Below, piece by piece: positions 9,711 through 20,963 of a stretch of DNA of 64,000 bases (position 1 is the stretch's first letter; the number at the start of each line of letters is the position of its first letter). The stretch is from contig JAPYXD010000700.1 of assembly GCA_030998225.1 (NCBI GenBank), forward strand, positions 1,488,001 through 1,552,000, given 5' to 3'. The position numbers and the translations under genes are program-made. The notes under the pieces are model-generated. The model did not search any database and was not told where the DNA came from. It was given only the letters and a program-made list of their open reading frames with translations. This DNA is from Diplolepis rosae. Taxonomy: Eukaryota; Arthropoda; Insecta; Hymenoptera; Diplolepididae.

Positions 9711-11236
9711 TGAGATGCAGGTCTTACCCGTGACCTGCCACTCTTATTTTTGGCTACCCAACGGATTTTATTTCGACTCGGAACGACCCGAAATAAAATA
9801 TTTTCTTTATTTTCTTTGTTGAGCGCCAGTCACTCCGGTTAGTGACAAAATTTCTTCCAGAAGTAATGAAACTCGAAATTAACCAACACAAGGCGGGGTC
9901 AAAAGGTCACAACACATTACCGGGTAAATAATGATAGTCAGAATTTGATCAAACAATGTAAAATAGTTTAAAAAGCTTTATTGTAAATGAACAAGATTCG
10001 ATATAAATTAAAACAGGATAGGAATAACAAAATCAAAATTCAGGATCAGTAAACAAAATGATATAAATCTCGGAACTTTCCGAGCCACGCGACAATATGG
10101 CGAATTCGACTTATTCTAGCGCGCGTCACCACCCGCGAGAACTAGACTCGACTAATTTAGTTCAATAAATAGACCGTTACTTCGGCGAGAAAAAGTGATG
10201 TTAATTAATAAAGAAATGCAAACAAGAAAAAGAGAGAAACACTCGCGAGTACAATAGAGGGGCGAAGTGGTCTCGGCGTGTGTGACAGACGCCATAAAGC
10301 GTTCAAGTCAATAAGTCAATCTGCTCTGAATTCCGAGCCACTTGCCAAAAGAAAATTATATAGAAGGCACTCACGCTACCTGTACTACGTCCTGGAGCTC
10401 CGGAATGAACCTCAGAACGAATTCTCCCTCCATGGTAAACAGTTAACCTCCAAATTCTCTTTTAAATGGCTGACGAGTCTTAGGTAACACCTGACGCTAA
10501 CAGTCGCAGGACGAGAGTGACGATGGCCGACGCGACGCTGACAGAATTCCCGACCTGCCCCACGAATTACACGCGTGACCCAATCGCGGACTCGGAAACA
10601 GGTCACATGTCCAACATCCAATAGATGAAGAGGCAACTCGTGCCTAGTATAAAAATTGCCCTGGGCAAATAACTTTCTTCAACACGCGATTCTCTCAATT
10701 ACAATGAACGGCGCTTACAGTGGATTGACACTATTGCAATTAGTGTTCATTTCCATCGAACTGCATAAATTTAGCATCACCAAATATACAAGATGCTAAA
10801 TATCAAATATGTTTCATATCAAGCCCCAGGGCCTATGCGCCCTAGGGTACATTTTCCGGGTCACGTGGTGGCATCTGGTCGTCTGCTGTGTCGCTCTCGA
10901 ACGATCGATGATGGTGGTAATCGAAGCGTCGATCCATCGTGGCTCGAAACTCGACATGGCGGCCAGTGTTTATGTTGATTCGGTAGCCGGTAGTGTCTCG
11001 TCTCCAACGCTGCTGTCCTCCGGTGCTGTTATCTTCGTGTTGCTCATGAAACAGACAGGACAGGAAGCGTGAGTGCGTGTGGTGCGCGAAAGTGTGTTTC
11101 GAGTGCTCTCGGGTGACGACGAAGTGCGGGCTCTCGTCTCACGACTTTTTACCCGGGGACATAACCCCACCTGTCACCGGTGAGTTTTCTAAATTAAACA
11201 ATTTTCCTTGTGACGGGTAAAATTTACCATGTCACA
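9711..11236 (-). repeat. G2 3' LTR
   Basis: TG...CA-ended repeat of 20964-22491. Short open frames inside it (10278-10487, 10412-10636, 10793-11072 and 10970-11170) recur in the other LTR and are not genes. Confidence 0.96.
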
Positions 11237-12009
11237 ACTCCCCCCACCTTAACCGGGGACTACAGGTTGCTTGAGCTTCCTCTGGCAAGTTCAAAACAAC
11301 ATGGAGGACCCGAAAAGAAACAAAAAACTAACCCCGGGGCGCACTTCGCCCCTCCCGTGAGCACTCGGAAGCAAAACAAAAGCAATAAGCTCCAAACCAA
11401 AATAAACATAAAGCACAAACAAGCAAAAGAAATAATCAAAGCATGGGTCAGGAGCCACACTGGTTCCGATCCCACCAAAATCATAGGCCTAAGAAATCAA
11501 CAATAACACATGCCAAAAATCATAATAAAAGGCAAAATCATAAAAGCAAAAATCATAACAAAACTGCATAAGCAAAATCATAATAAAATGCATGGGCAAA
11601 ATCATAAAAAAAAAACAAAGCAGTTAGGCAATCGGGTATACTTTACCTAGATACCGGTGATTCTGCTCGGAAGATTCCTCTGGTTAGGGTCAACTTCCGG
11701 GTCATCTCACCTTTCCAGCCTTAATAAATCCTAAGCTTAGGCCCTAAAACTCTTATCACTAACCAGAACTTTAAGATCGAATCTTTGCCCCAATTCTTAC
11801 TACAGCCTAGTAACCAAAATTCTTCTAATTTAAGCCATAATTCTCCTAATCCTAATCTCCCTGAGTTATAAGTCAGAATAAGGGAAGGCGCAATACCGGG
11901 TCCCAATAAATACGAGGGCAAATACAAAATAAATTCTCTTTATTTCCTTCCCCTATGCCCCTCGGGGCTTACAAGTCAAAGGGAGTAGCGGCGATGTACG
12001 GCTCGAGTC
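11237..12009 (-). other. G2 3' noncoding region with polypurine tract and short repeats
   Basis: Next to the LTR the minus strand reads AAGGTGGGGGGAGT, a polypurine tract. From about 11505 to 11620 there are about six imperfect tandem copies of a unit like GCAAAATCATAATAAAA. No gene is seen here. Confidence 0.7.
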
Positions 12010-12528
12010 CTATTCGTCCCTGGTCCTGCGTTCCCGGACGCCATTACGCCAATCGGCCTCATGAATGGCACGCTGATGGGCGGCTACAATCTCCGGGCGC
12101 CGGACGAGGTACTGGTTTGGCCTGGCCTTCCTTCGGCCCGCCAGAACCTCATCCGACTCCCAAAGCTCCGAGCATGTCGGGCAAGTGGCTTTCGTCCTCC
12201 CCGGCTCACCGCACCCGAAACAGACCACCACGTTCGGGCGGCGGCAATCCGGAGAGCCCCGTTTGTGTCCCCTTACCCCGCATGCCCAACAGGCCTTGTA
12301 GGGTAGCCGATAATCCGGCCTTGGTTTAGGGGCTCCCCTACGTAACCACTCCTCCCTGCTTAGTTCCTGGGGCAAGGCCCTCACCCATCGTGCCTCGTCT
12401 AACATCTGCTGGTCCTCCTTGGGAGTCGGCTCCCTCAGCGGCTTTGCCTCCTCTCCTCTTCGAGGCCATGGTTCAAACGGCCCTGGCTTGGTCGAGGCCA
12501 CTTCAATGCTGATGGGGGGACTCGGAAG
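12010..12528 (-). CDS. G2 third ORF: zinc-knuckle protein in the env position
   Basis: The open frame is about 170 residues. It does not open with ATG. Instead the minus strand has CCCCTTTTCTTTCAG ending at 12529, and the frame is open directly after that AG, so I infer expression from a spliced mRNA. The N-terminal half is Pro-, Glu- and Arg-rich. The middle has C-W-A-C-G-V-R-G-H followed by a Cys five residues later, then C-F-G-C-G-E-P-G-R with R in place of His, and C-P-T-C. The C-terminal part is basic. It resembles a nucleocapsid more than an envelope, since no signal peptide or membrane span is present. It lies downstream of integrase. Its role is unknown; an RNA-binding accessory protein is plausible. 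Confidence 0.65.
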   Translation of the reverse strand, partial: LPSPPISIEVASTKPGPFEPWPRRGEEAKPLREPTPKEDQQMLDEARWVRALPQELSREEWLRRGAPKPRPDYRLPYKACWACGVRGHKRGSPDCRRPNVVVCFGCGEPGRTKATCPTCSELWESDEVLAGRRKARPNQYLVRRPEIVAAHQRAIHEADWRNGVRERRTRDE

Positions 12529-12588
12529 CTGAAAGAAAAGGGGACAGGGAACCTACATTACTCATTTTGCTCCTGGACCTTTAAAATA

Positions 12589-13605
12589 TCATTTCCCTGA
12601 GTATCCGCCTTCATTCCGATCCTCGCTGGCGACGTAAGGTTTCAAATGTCTAACGTGCTCCTTGCCTGCATACTTCCCTCTGGAGTCCACCAGACGGAAA
12701 ACTACCGGGGATAAACGTCGCACCACTTTATGCGGTCCGGAATATTTGTCCGACAACTTCGCCGCGATGTCCTTCTCCTTGTTTGACAATACCCGATCGC
12801 GTTTAAGGACCAAATCGCCGACCTTAAAATGCCTTTCACGTCGGTGCTTGTCATAGTACTTAGCCTGGGTCTCATAAGCGCGATCTAAATTCCTCGTGAT
12901 CAAGTCTCGGAGATGGCTCAATCTTCTCATTCCTTCTAACCACTCCGAGGGTTCCGGGGCACACCGCTGTTGCTTAATCTCTACTTCGTTACGCAACGAA
13001 CGATATGGCAAAGGCTCCCTACCGAAATTCAAAAACGCTGGGGTAACCTTAAGGGACCCGTGAACCGCGGTATTGTATGCGAACCGGAACTCGTGCAAGT
13101 GTAAGTCCCACTCCTTATGATCATCCCTGAGAAAGGCCACAATCATAGTTTTCAATACTCGATTGACCCTCTCAGTGGGATTTGCCTGGGCATGATACAC
13201 CGGATTAGTGGTATGAACAATACCCAGGCCCTTGCACGTCTGCTCAATCAGGCGGTTAGAGAACTCGGTGCCATTGTCCGTATGGACAACTTCCGGGGCA
13301 CCCCAACGCGACACGACCAGGTCCTCAAACTGTCGTTTGATCGTGGGTCTGTTGGCAGTCCTGATTGGCACCACTTCCACCCATTTAGTAAATAGGTCTT
13401 GGAAAACCAAGACGTATTTATGGCCAGTCTTGCTGCGTGGAAAAGGGCCCATCACGTCGCTCGCCACCACCGTCCAGGGTTGCTCGACAATGCGTTGCCC
13501 CATCAAGCCAGCCGGTCGGTCTTGTTCGACCTTGGACCTCTGGCAGGGGTCGCATTGTCTCACAAACTTAGCTACGTCAGCGTAGATCCCTGGCCAGTAG
13601 TAGCG
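12589..13605 (-). CDS. G2 integrase
   Basis: Retroviral-type integrase. It opens just after an in-frame TAG near 13606 that separates it from the upstream pol frame. The zinc-binding C-D-P-C pair is at its start and the matching His pair lies upstream of the stop. The DDE core is complete: D in V-A-S-D-V-M-G-P-F, D in H-T-D-N-G-T-E-F and E in N-P-T-E-R-V-N-R. The C-terminal part has K-V-G-D-L-V-L-K-R and Y-S-G-P-H-K-V, the typical end domain of Gypsy integrases. This part of pol is open for its whole length. Confidence 0.93.
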   Translation of the reverse strand, partial: RYYWPGIYADVAKFVRQCDPCQRSKVEQDRPAGLMGQRIVEQPWTVVASDVMGPFPRSKTGHKYVLVFQDLFTKWVEVVPIRTANRPTIKRQFEDLVVSRWGAPEVVHTDNGTEFSNRLIEQTCKGLGIVHTTNPVYHAQANPTERVNRVLKTMIVAFLRDDHKEWDLHLHEFRFAYNTAVHGSLKVTPAFLNFGREPLPYRSLRNEVEIKQQRCAPEPSEWLEGMRRLSHLRDLITRNLDRAYETQAKYYDKHRRERHFKVGDLVLKRDRVLSNKEKDIAAKLSDKYSGPHKVVRRLSPVVFRLVDSRGKYAGKEHVRHLKPYVASEDRNEGGYSGK

Positions 13606-14517
13606 AAGCTACAACCGATGGTAGGTCTTCTCGACCCCCAAATGGCCCGCTTGTGGTTCCGAGTGAGCCTCTTTTAAAACTTCCAACCTCTGCTCCTCGG
13701 GTACCACAAGTTTCCACGCGTCCAGGTCCGGGATGAGTGGATCGGTCATCCCGCTTGGCCTGTGCCTGTAGAGCCTCTGGTCTTCCACTTTCCAATCTGG
13801 GAAGATCCAAGGCCTCTCCAGGACAGCTGCGACGCGACGCTTATACCAGGAGTCGCTTGTATCACAGGCGGATGAGATCGGTATCTCTCCATCCTCTGTG
13901 ATCCTCGACAGGGCATCTGGGACGTGATGGAGCGCCCCTTTGCGGTGAATAATCTCGAAGTCGTACTCGAGAAGCTCTAGGGACCACCTGGCTAGTCTCC
14001 CCGTGGGATTCCGCAAGTTGTGCAGCCATTTGAGGTTGCTATGATCGGTTATGACCTTGAAGGAGAAGCCTTCAAGGTACTCCCGAAACTTACGGATTCC
14101 CCACACGACAGCCAGACACTCCCTTTCGGTTACCAAGTATTTTCTCTCGGCGGCTAGCAGAGTACGACTCGCAAAGGAGATCACGCGCTCCTCCCCATCT
14201 TGCACCTGGGTCAAGACAACCCCTAGACCGGTGTTACTCGCGTCGGTCTGTAGGTGGAAGGGGTTCGCTACAATATCCTTAAAACTTTGGAATGCCAAAA
14301 TCGGCGCGCTCGTCAAGGCTCTTTTCAACGAGTCGAGCGCTTGCTGTTGCTCCTCGCCCCAATGCCATTTCACATTGGATCTAAATAACCGAGTCAACGG
14401 CTCGGCAACAACAGCAAATTCTGGAATAAATCGCCAGTACCACGAAGCTAAGCCTATAAAACGTCTTAACTGCAGAATATTCTTCGCGGCCGGGTCGGAT
14501 AAAATCGGCTCGGTCTT
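13606..14517 (-). pseudogene. G2 RNase H and integrase N-terminus
   Basis: This frame runs from a TAA at 14518-14520 to the TAG near 13606. It contains the RT connection region (W-Y-W-R-F-I), RNase H with Q-T-D-A-S-N-T-G-L-G, a Glu in T-E-R-E-C-L-A-V, D in I-T-D-H-S-N and D in V-P-D-A-L-S-R. The integrase zinc-finger histidines follow (H-S-E-P-Q-A-G-H). It is in the same frame as the segments on both sides, so the two stops are simple nonsense changes in one Pol polyprotein. Confidence 0.9.
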
Positions 14518-15240
14518 TTACGGATTCACGCTTAAGCCCTCACGGTTTACGACATAACCTAGATATTTTACCACGGAACGACAAAATTCACACTTTTCCG
14601 GGTTTACAGTCAAATTGGCCTGCGTGATCTTATCCAAAACGGCTTCAAGCCATTTTAAATGTTCCTCAAATGTCTCGGTAACGACAACAATGTCATCTAG
14701 ATAACAGAATGCGTGCGGTCTAAGTTCCGGGCCTATCACACGGTCGATTAATCTCTGGAACGTGGCCGGCGCGTTCGAGAGTCCGAAAGGCATTCTCACA
14801 AACTGAAATAATCCCCTGCCCGGTACGGTGAACGCTATATATTCCTGACACGCTTCGTCGAGAGGAATCTGATTAAACGCGGAACTTAAATCTATCGTCG
14901 AAATGTATTTTGACGCTTTTAGCTGTTTCAGGATGTCCGACATGTACGGTATCGGATAGGCATCCTTCTTCGAAACCGCGTTAAGTTTCCGGAAATCCAG
15001 GCAAAGGCGATAGCCGCCATTTGCTTTTCTTCGCCATGACGATCGGTGTTGACCACTCGCTAAAGGACTCCTTAATAACGCCTTCGGCCAACATCCGATC
15101 TACCTCTTTGTACATGGCCTCTTGGACCTTTTGGAGACACTACTCGGTAACGTTGTTTAATGGGAGGGTGCCCCTGAACGTCAATGTGGTGCGTTGCCAG
15201 ATGAGAGTAGCCTTCAGTTGACCTTCGACTTTAGGCGGAA
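14518..15240 (-). pseudogene. G2 reverse transcriptase, frameshifted
   Basis: RT motifs are clear. Motif A reads T-I-D-L-S-S-A-F, R-M-P-F-G-L-S-N-A-P-A-T-F follows, and the active site is F-C-Y-L-D-D-I-V-V. Upstream, L-C-L-D-F-R-K-L-N-A-V and S-E-W-S-T-P-I-V-M lie in frames that do not join, and a stop follows the region near 15214. At least two indels are needed to restore one frame. The catalytic region itself (14518-14943) is open. Confidence 0.88.
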
Positions 15241-15700
15241 TTTCCTATCCACTAATTCTTTTAAGCGCGCCTGTTCGTCATCTGACAAATCCGCTATGGC
15301 ACCGCAACCCTCCTCTTCAACCAACCACGTCTTTAAAGGTTTGTGTCTACCGGATGCGTCAGACATGAAGACTTTCTTCAGCCTAGATCCAAAATACATA
15401 TCGAATTCGGCCTGAGCGTCCAACCCCAAGATCGTCTCGGTAGCTCGACTTTTCCCTCGATAACCTGCATAGATCCGTTAGCCACTATCATCATTGATCT
15501 ATGCGACCTGTCCAGCTCTTTCCCGGTACTGTCTAAAATCTTCCGACCCACTTTACTTCTCACAAAAGTCCTAGTGGATCCCGGGTCGTACAATGCATCT
15601 AGGGTGACCGATCCTACCTCCACGGCTAGATGTATTCTACCGCGAACTTCGTCGGTAGGGACGATGCCGGAACTCAATCTCAACAAAATCTAATGAGTCC
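15241..15700 (-). pseudogene. G2 protease region
   Basis: A retropepsin-like stretch has A-L-Y-D-P-G-S-T-R-T-F where D-[TS]-G is expected, so the active-site Thr is Pro. It shifts frame near 15690 and again near 15425; after the second shift the frame reads G-L-D-A-Q-A-E-F-D-M-Y-F-G, typical of the end of such proteases. The part after 15425 continues toward RT. D-P-G variants may be natural in this lineage, so I do not count it as a defect by itself. Confidence 0.75.
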
Positions 15701-16392
15701 AAGTGAGGTGGCTCCCCCGCAATAACTTCATCCCGGTTATTCGGAGTTGAAAGAGCCGTGTCTGGCCCAGTCTTCTCTACCAAGGTCTTAAGACTGGGAG
15801 GTCTTTCGGCATCGTCCGCTCTATGTACGAGAGCTTGGACAGTGATCCGGGTATTCTCTTCGGCTACGAATTCTTTACCCTGTCTCCAAAGTTCCTTATT
15901 CTCATCGGTATTCGTGGGCTCCTCGCTATCATCTTTAAAATCTACAGGCGTGAACGGGAGCTCACGAGGTTTTTCCCGATCTATAATTCCGAAATCCTTT
16001 TCCTTATCATCGAGGCCTATTTCATCGACGAGCCGATCGCTAATTACCGAGTCAAACTCGTCGATGCCAGACATGTTCACGCCTCTAAATTTCGGCATGT
16101 CTATTGTTGCGAGAACCGTCGTGGTTGTTACCAGGCCCGGGACTCTCGAAGCGCATCCGATACTAATCCTTATGTCCACATCGGATTTTTCTTCGGTCTC
16201 GGAAGGTTGAGAGGCAGTGCAGACCAGTCTCACTGCTTCTTCTCCCCGTTTCCCGAGCAATAAGGGCAGTTTTTCGTGGTGTAGCCCTCCGTTTTGCATC
16301 GGTAGCATGCTAGCTTTCTCGGTAGGGGGCAGCCTGCTTGGTAATGGCCGGGCTTCTGAGACCCAAAACAAATTACCTCTTTCTCTGTGCAT
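15637..16392 (-). CDS. G2 start of Pro-Pol frame
   Basis: This frame overlaps the end of gag by about 160 nt in the -1 phase, the usual relation for Gag-Pol frameshift expression. It has no recognised domain. It is acidic and rich in Glu, Asp and Arg, and leads into the protease. A small indel near 15690 moves the protease active site into another frame. Confidence 0.65.
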   Translation of the reverse strand: MHRERGNLFWVSEARPLPSRLPPTEKASMLPMQNGGLHHEKLPLLLGKRGEEAVRLVCTASQPSETEEKSDVDIRISIGCASRVPGLVTTTTVLATIDMPKFRGVNMSGIDEFDSVISDRLVDEIGLDDKEKDFGIIDREKPRELPFTPVDFKDDSEEPTNTDENKELWRQGKEFVAEENTRITVQALVHRADDAERPPSLKTLVEKTGPDTALSTPNNRDEVIAGEPPHLDSLDFVEIEFRHRPYRRSSR

Positions 16393-18431
16393 AAGTCCTT
16401 AGAGGCTTTCTCAGCAGAGGCGCTCGAACTCTGATGACCTCCCGCCACCTTAAAATCTGACCCGGTGCCTCTTGGATTTTTAGGACTTCTCAATCCTCCT
16501 CTCGGCTTCGGTTTATCGCTAGGGAATCCCATAGGGTGGCCCTTGTTTCTAGAGTCGTGCCCATCCGTGCTTCCCTGGCCCTTGGTATCCTGACTTCCGA
16601 GGTGTGATCCTCCCGAATTCCTCGGAGATGTGGCTGTCTCGGAAATCGCCGAAGTCAAAGTTCGCTTGTGTGCAGCTGACGAGTTTTCCGACCGATACGC
16701 GAATTCGGGCAGGAAGGAGCTTTCGGGTGGTGGTGGAAGTCTATATTCCTTGATTGCTGCCCACGCCATTTCCCAGCTCCTACCTATTTGGGCCAATTCA
16801 TTAAAGTCTCGGAACTCAAACTTCCGGATCTCCTTCTTAAACTCCGGTCTCAGTCCACGATAAGCCCAATCCATTTGCTCATTCAACGGCACCCTAACCG
16901 TCAGCTTTGCGATCAATCCTCGTAAGTGGGTCAAATAATCGTCCATACTTTCTTTCGGACCCTGCGTACGGTTAGAAATTTGTTCGCGGAATCGTGCTTC
17001 GAAATCGAAGATTCCAAACCTTCGCCTAAAAGACACCTTAAATTCTGGCCAATTCCGCCACTTACCACCGCTGATTCGGAACCACAAGAGAGCTACATCT
17101 CTTAATAGCAGTGGCAAGGCCCTCAGCAGGTCGTCATCACTTATTGGAGTGATACCTCGACATTCCTCCAGACGGGTTAAGAAGTCTTCGACGCTGGCTC
17201 CTGGTTTGCCGCTGAAAGAGATCTTCCAATTATATATAAATCGGCTGAGATCCTGTATCTCGCGCCGGGGCTCAAATCGAGAGCTGGTGAGCCCTAATCC
17301 GCGGTTTTCCGGGTAGCCACTCATATGTCCTCGTTCATGCAACCCGGTGTCTTCGTGGAGCATGTCGTCGTTCCTTGGTCCTCCAGTAACCGGTAGTCGG
17401 CTACGCTGGCCCTGATCCTCGCGTGTTCTTTGCCCATGGTATCCATCCAAGTTTAGGGACCTAAAATCTGCCTCATACCGAGAAAAACGGTTCGGTCCCC
17501 CTTCCGAGTCATCCCCTACTCTGCTTGGCCCATGTGTAAGCTCGTCCGGTGCCCCAATCTGGTTGATGGTCTCCAGGTTGGTGTCCAAATTGAGGTGCAG
17601 ATCCAATCGTCCGTCCCTAATGGGCCCACCCCGGTTACCGAATCCCTCCGATACGCGGTCCAATCGATCTGCGCTCGAGGAATCTAAGGTACTGTACTGG
17701 ACGGCTGGTGGCACTAGAGGGCTGAAATTCCTTTTTGCCGACGTCTTATCCGGTCCTCCTCGCACTGTATCCTGATAACTGGTTTCTCGGCGTTGCTCGG
17801 AAGATGGTACACCTCTAACGCTCGGTCGTACATCTTCTTCGGTTATCTCCACCGACGTTCGTGAGGGTCTCGTCGGCGGGAATATTGGATTCGGTAAATG
17901 GAGTGAATCACGCGGTCCGGTATATGTGATGTTTGCATATCCGTATGCTAATGCTAAGCCAGCTGGCATCGCGAGAGCAGATGGCGTTATTCTGGACGTA
18001 GTGACGCCATGGGCCGATTCCGAGACCGTCACGTACCCTTCTGCGCCTCTACTCATAGTACCCGCCATTGTCGTTATTGGGAAACTAGGTATGAACTCGC
18101 TGGCCGTAACTGTAACCGGAGCTGTAGCTGGTCCTGGGATTTCATCTAAAATGTTTTCCAGGTCATGTGCCGATAATCTTCTTATATCACCAAAGTCGAC
18201 CGAATTATCACGAGTCGCGTTCGACGAAGTGTCCGATAAACGTTCGCCCGAGAATCCTTTTATGCGGAACACGTAATTCCGAAGTCGCCTAATCTTCGAC
18301 CGTCTATCTCCCGCATTGACCAGTTCGACCTCGTCTAGGGCCTCCCCTAATTCTTGTTCCGACATCTCTGACAGGTAGATCAAGACCTGCTCTGGCGTGG
18401 GACACGCGAGAATATCCACTATCAGGGACAT
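16230..18431 (-). CDS. gag: G2 Gag (about 733 aa)
   Basis: I choose the ATG at 18431; the frame opens 12 codons earlier with GTG. The N-terminal third is acidic with T-P-E-Q-V-L-I-Y-L-S, followed by a long disordered Pro/Ser/Arg-rich region. The capsid-like domain lies at about residues 390-560 (F-S-G-K-P-G-A-S-V-E-D-F-L, A-L-L-W-F-R, F-K-V-S-F-R-R-R-F-G), typical of retrotransposon gag domains. Two knuckle-like motifs end the protein (C-F-G-S-Q-K-P-G-H and C-Y-R-C-K-T-E-G-Y), each missing one ligand. The frame is intact over 2.2 kb. Confidence 0.9.
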   Translation of the reverse strand: MSLIVDILACPTPEQVLIYLSEMSEQELGEALDEVELVNAGDRRSKIRRLRNYVFRIKGFSGERLSDTSSNATRDNSVDFGDIRRLSAHDLENILDEIPGPATAPVTVTASEFIPSFPITTMAGTMSRGAEGYVTVSESAHGVTTSRITPSALAMPAGLALAYGYANITYTGPRDSLHLPNPIFPPTRPSRTSVEITEEDVRPSVRGVPSSEQRRETSYQDTVRGGPDKTSAKRNFSPLVPPAVQYSTLDSSSADRLDRVSEGFGNRGGPIRDGRLDLHLNLDTNLETINQIGAPDELTHGPSRVGDDSEGGPNRFSRYEADFRSLNLDGYHGQRTREDQGQRSRLPVTGGPRNDDMLHEDTGLHERGHMSGYPENRGLGLTSSRFEPRREIQDLSRFIYNWKISFSGKPGASVEDFLTRLEECRGITPISDDDLLRALPLLLRDVALLWFRISGGKWRNWPEFKVSFRRRFGIFDFEARFREQISNRTQGPKESMDDYLTHLRGLIAKLTVRVPLNEQMDWAYRGLRPEFKKEIRKFEFRDFNELAQIGRSWEMAWAAIKEYRLPPPPESSFLPEFAYRSENSSAAHKRTLTSAISETATSPRNSGGSHLGSQDTKGQGSTDGHDSRNKGHPMGFPSDKPKPRGGLRSPKNPRGTGSDFKVAGGHQSSSASAEKASKDLCTEKEVICFGSQKPGHYQAGCPLPRKLACYRCKTEGYTTKNCPYCSGNGEKKQ

Positions 18432-20943
18432 GATGATTATTCCTAGTCTTCTGGTCGATAACGACACTTTCTAGCGCTTTATAAGTTGGGATTCAAAATC
18501 ACTCGGATAATTTTGGGAGATGGGCCCTCCGTCACAATCTTCCTAGACCCCAAAAAAAAATCTCTCCTGCCGTTCCGAATATGCCTACCTACCAAAGTAG
18601 CGAGAAGCACGGCTGCGTTATAGTAGTAGCAAGTAAAATCTACAATAGCCCGGGAATAACCAAAAGCCATAAACAGTCGCCGCCAGCGATGCTCAGAAAA
18701 AAAATGGCGATAGCAATAGGGCAATATAAACAAGTGGCAAAATCAGAAATACATCCAATAAATCAGTGGCAGAAATAAAAGGAAACTCAGAATGCATACA
18801 ATCAATTGAAATCAAGTGAGGCCAATAGTACGTATAGTACTGCAAAACAAGAAGGCTATAGCCTAACAAAGCATTGCTAGCCAAATATATACATATATTA
18901 ATATATAGCTATCAATACGTTCGCAAAATATAAAACAATAAATGTAAATAATTTCAAATGTCTAATTACCAAAGAAATCCAGCGCACTTTAGGCAGCCAG
19001 TGATTTCTTTTAAATCAACCAGTAGAATTTTCCGAAGATGCTAATTGAAACTACCGAGAAATCCTATTTTTCAATTATTCCCGAAAAATCCTAATATCAG
19101 CGAAAATCGCTTTATTCTCGGTATTTTCAAAATCTCAAAAGCCTATAAAATCAATAACCGTAAATTTTACCTAAAAGTCCATTAAAATTCCCGATTTCAT
19201 ACTTCGAGTTTCGAATTCCGTCTTTGAATAAACTAATAATCGTAAATAACCTTCAAAATCCGTCTTTATCAGCCAGATAATGAATTCAAAATTTTTAGCT
19301 TATTTGAAAAATTCTATCAAACCTATTTAATTCTAATAGACTTATCAAAATTCTAACGAATTTAACTTATTTCGTTCATAAGAAATTCATTTTACACGAT
19401 TATAAAATTTACTTATAAATCCCTCATAAATTCAAACTTCCAAAATGCCAAAATTATTTCCCAGAATTAAATTTTCTTCCGACCACTACCTTCGACTAGA
19501 ATAACCGGAAAAATGTTCAAATAAGTCTTAAATAATGTTCCCGAGTTAAATCCGAAAAATCTTCTAGGCCGATGATAATAATGGTCAGTGACTCTCGACC
19601 TTGCTTCACGACTTGGACGTTTACTTCCAGAAGAGAGAAAAAAAAATTTTATTCCTCTCTTGCTCAAAAATTTCCAACAGGACTCTCAAATTTCTAATAA
19701 ATTTTCAAATTTCCACTTTGACACTTTCTATGCTTTCACCTAATAGAAGGCAGGTTTTCTTTATTAAATCCAATTATTATCGCTGGTTCGGTCCAAGCAA
19801 GAGTTCGTGGTCTGCGGGTATCTGACAGGTTATCTAAATTCCAAAAAAAAATTCCTGACGTCTTTAAGTCAGTGAATTTTACCCATAAGCGGTCAAATAC
19901 TGCGCTTCCGAGTATTAGCTACCCTCAAGTTTCATGTACCAGCTCAATTAACCTTGATGCCCCTATTCTCAAAATTAAAAAAAAAGGAAGAAAATGTCAA
20001 ATTATAGACCATGAATTCAAATATACATTAAAATTTCAATATATAATATATTCAAAATCACAAGTTTCACTTAAAATCAAAAATTCCAAATATCGAGTGT
20101 TCTCTCTCTCTCTCTCTTTCTCGCGTGGGCTCTGTCTGTCTCAGAAACTTGAAAGAGACACTTCAAATCTTTCAAATTTCTCAAAAGATATTTTCGAGAG
20201 AAATTGTGAAGTCTTGGTGTCCCCAAATCTTAAAATTTCCAACTTCCCGGGATCCACTTCTATTTTCAAAATTTCTCAATTCAGAATAATGTCAAAATTC
20301 TCTACTTAAGAAAATCTTGACTTCCAACAATTGCTTCAATTTCAAAAAAAAATTTCAAAACTAATAATATCAAAATCTTCTACTTAAGAAAATTCTGATT
20401 TCCAACAATTGCTCCAATTTCCAAAAAAAAAGTTTCCAAAATCTTCAAATTCCAACTCACAAAAAAAATCTCAATCTTTTTAAATTACCATTTTTAAAAT
20501 TTTGAGTTCGAATAAGTTCCCTTAATTTCGGAAATTTGAAAGAGAATCCTCAAATCTCTCAAATTGCCGAATTAATGTTTCCAACAATAAATCCTGTTAT
20601 AACCTGAAATATAATTGCACATAAAAATATTTTAAATTCAACAATTTCAATCTGTAAATATTTTCGTAATATCACAAAATTCCAATTTTCTTAAAGAAAC
20701 TCGATTTAAAATTTTAAATTTTTATAAAAGTTCTAAATATTCCTATTAATTTCCAAATTTCACACAAAAAAAACTAAACTTTACCAAAAAAGAACTCGAT
20801 TTAAATTAAATAAATTCAAATTAATTCAAATTAAAATTAATTCAAATCAAAATCAACTTAAATTAAAAATTTTAAATCACTAACATTTTTAATCAAATTC
20901 TGGCCTGTTGTCCGGGCAAAATAACTCGTATCGATTATGCCCG
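18432..20943 (-). other. G2 long 5' leader
   Basis: About 2.5 kb separate the primer site from gag, long for a Gypsy element. From about 19000 to 20900 the sequence is cryptically simple: AT-rich, with endless variants of AAATTCCAAATTT and T/A runs, plus a (TC)n run near 20100. No conserved gene is seen. Confidence 0.7.
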
Positions 20944-20961
20944 GCCCCACGTTGGGCGCCA
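20944..20961 (-). promoter_or_regulatory. G2 primer binding site (tRNA-Lys type)
   Basis: The minus strand reads TGGCGCCCAACGTGGGGC two bases inside the 5' LTR. This is the complement of the 3' end of the tRNA-Lys isoacceptor used as primer by several retroviruses and Gypsy elements. Position and length (18 nt) fit exactly. Confidence 0.9.
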
Positions 20962-20963
20962 GT

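Noticed and set aside
10278..11170. Several short open frames, repeated at 21531-22424
   Set aside because: They occur in both G2 LTRs and do not resemble any protein; they are chance frames of the LTR.
12662..14557. Long plus-strand frames over G2 pol, for example 14051-14557
   Set aside because: They are antisense shadows of integrase, RNase H and RT frames with clear motifs on the minus strand.
15758..16263. Overlapping plus-strand frames of about 150 codons
   Set aside because: Antisense to the Gag-Pro junction of G2; no family features.
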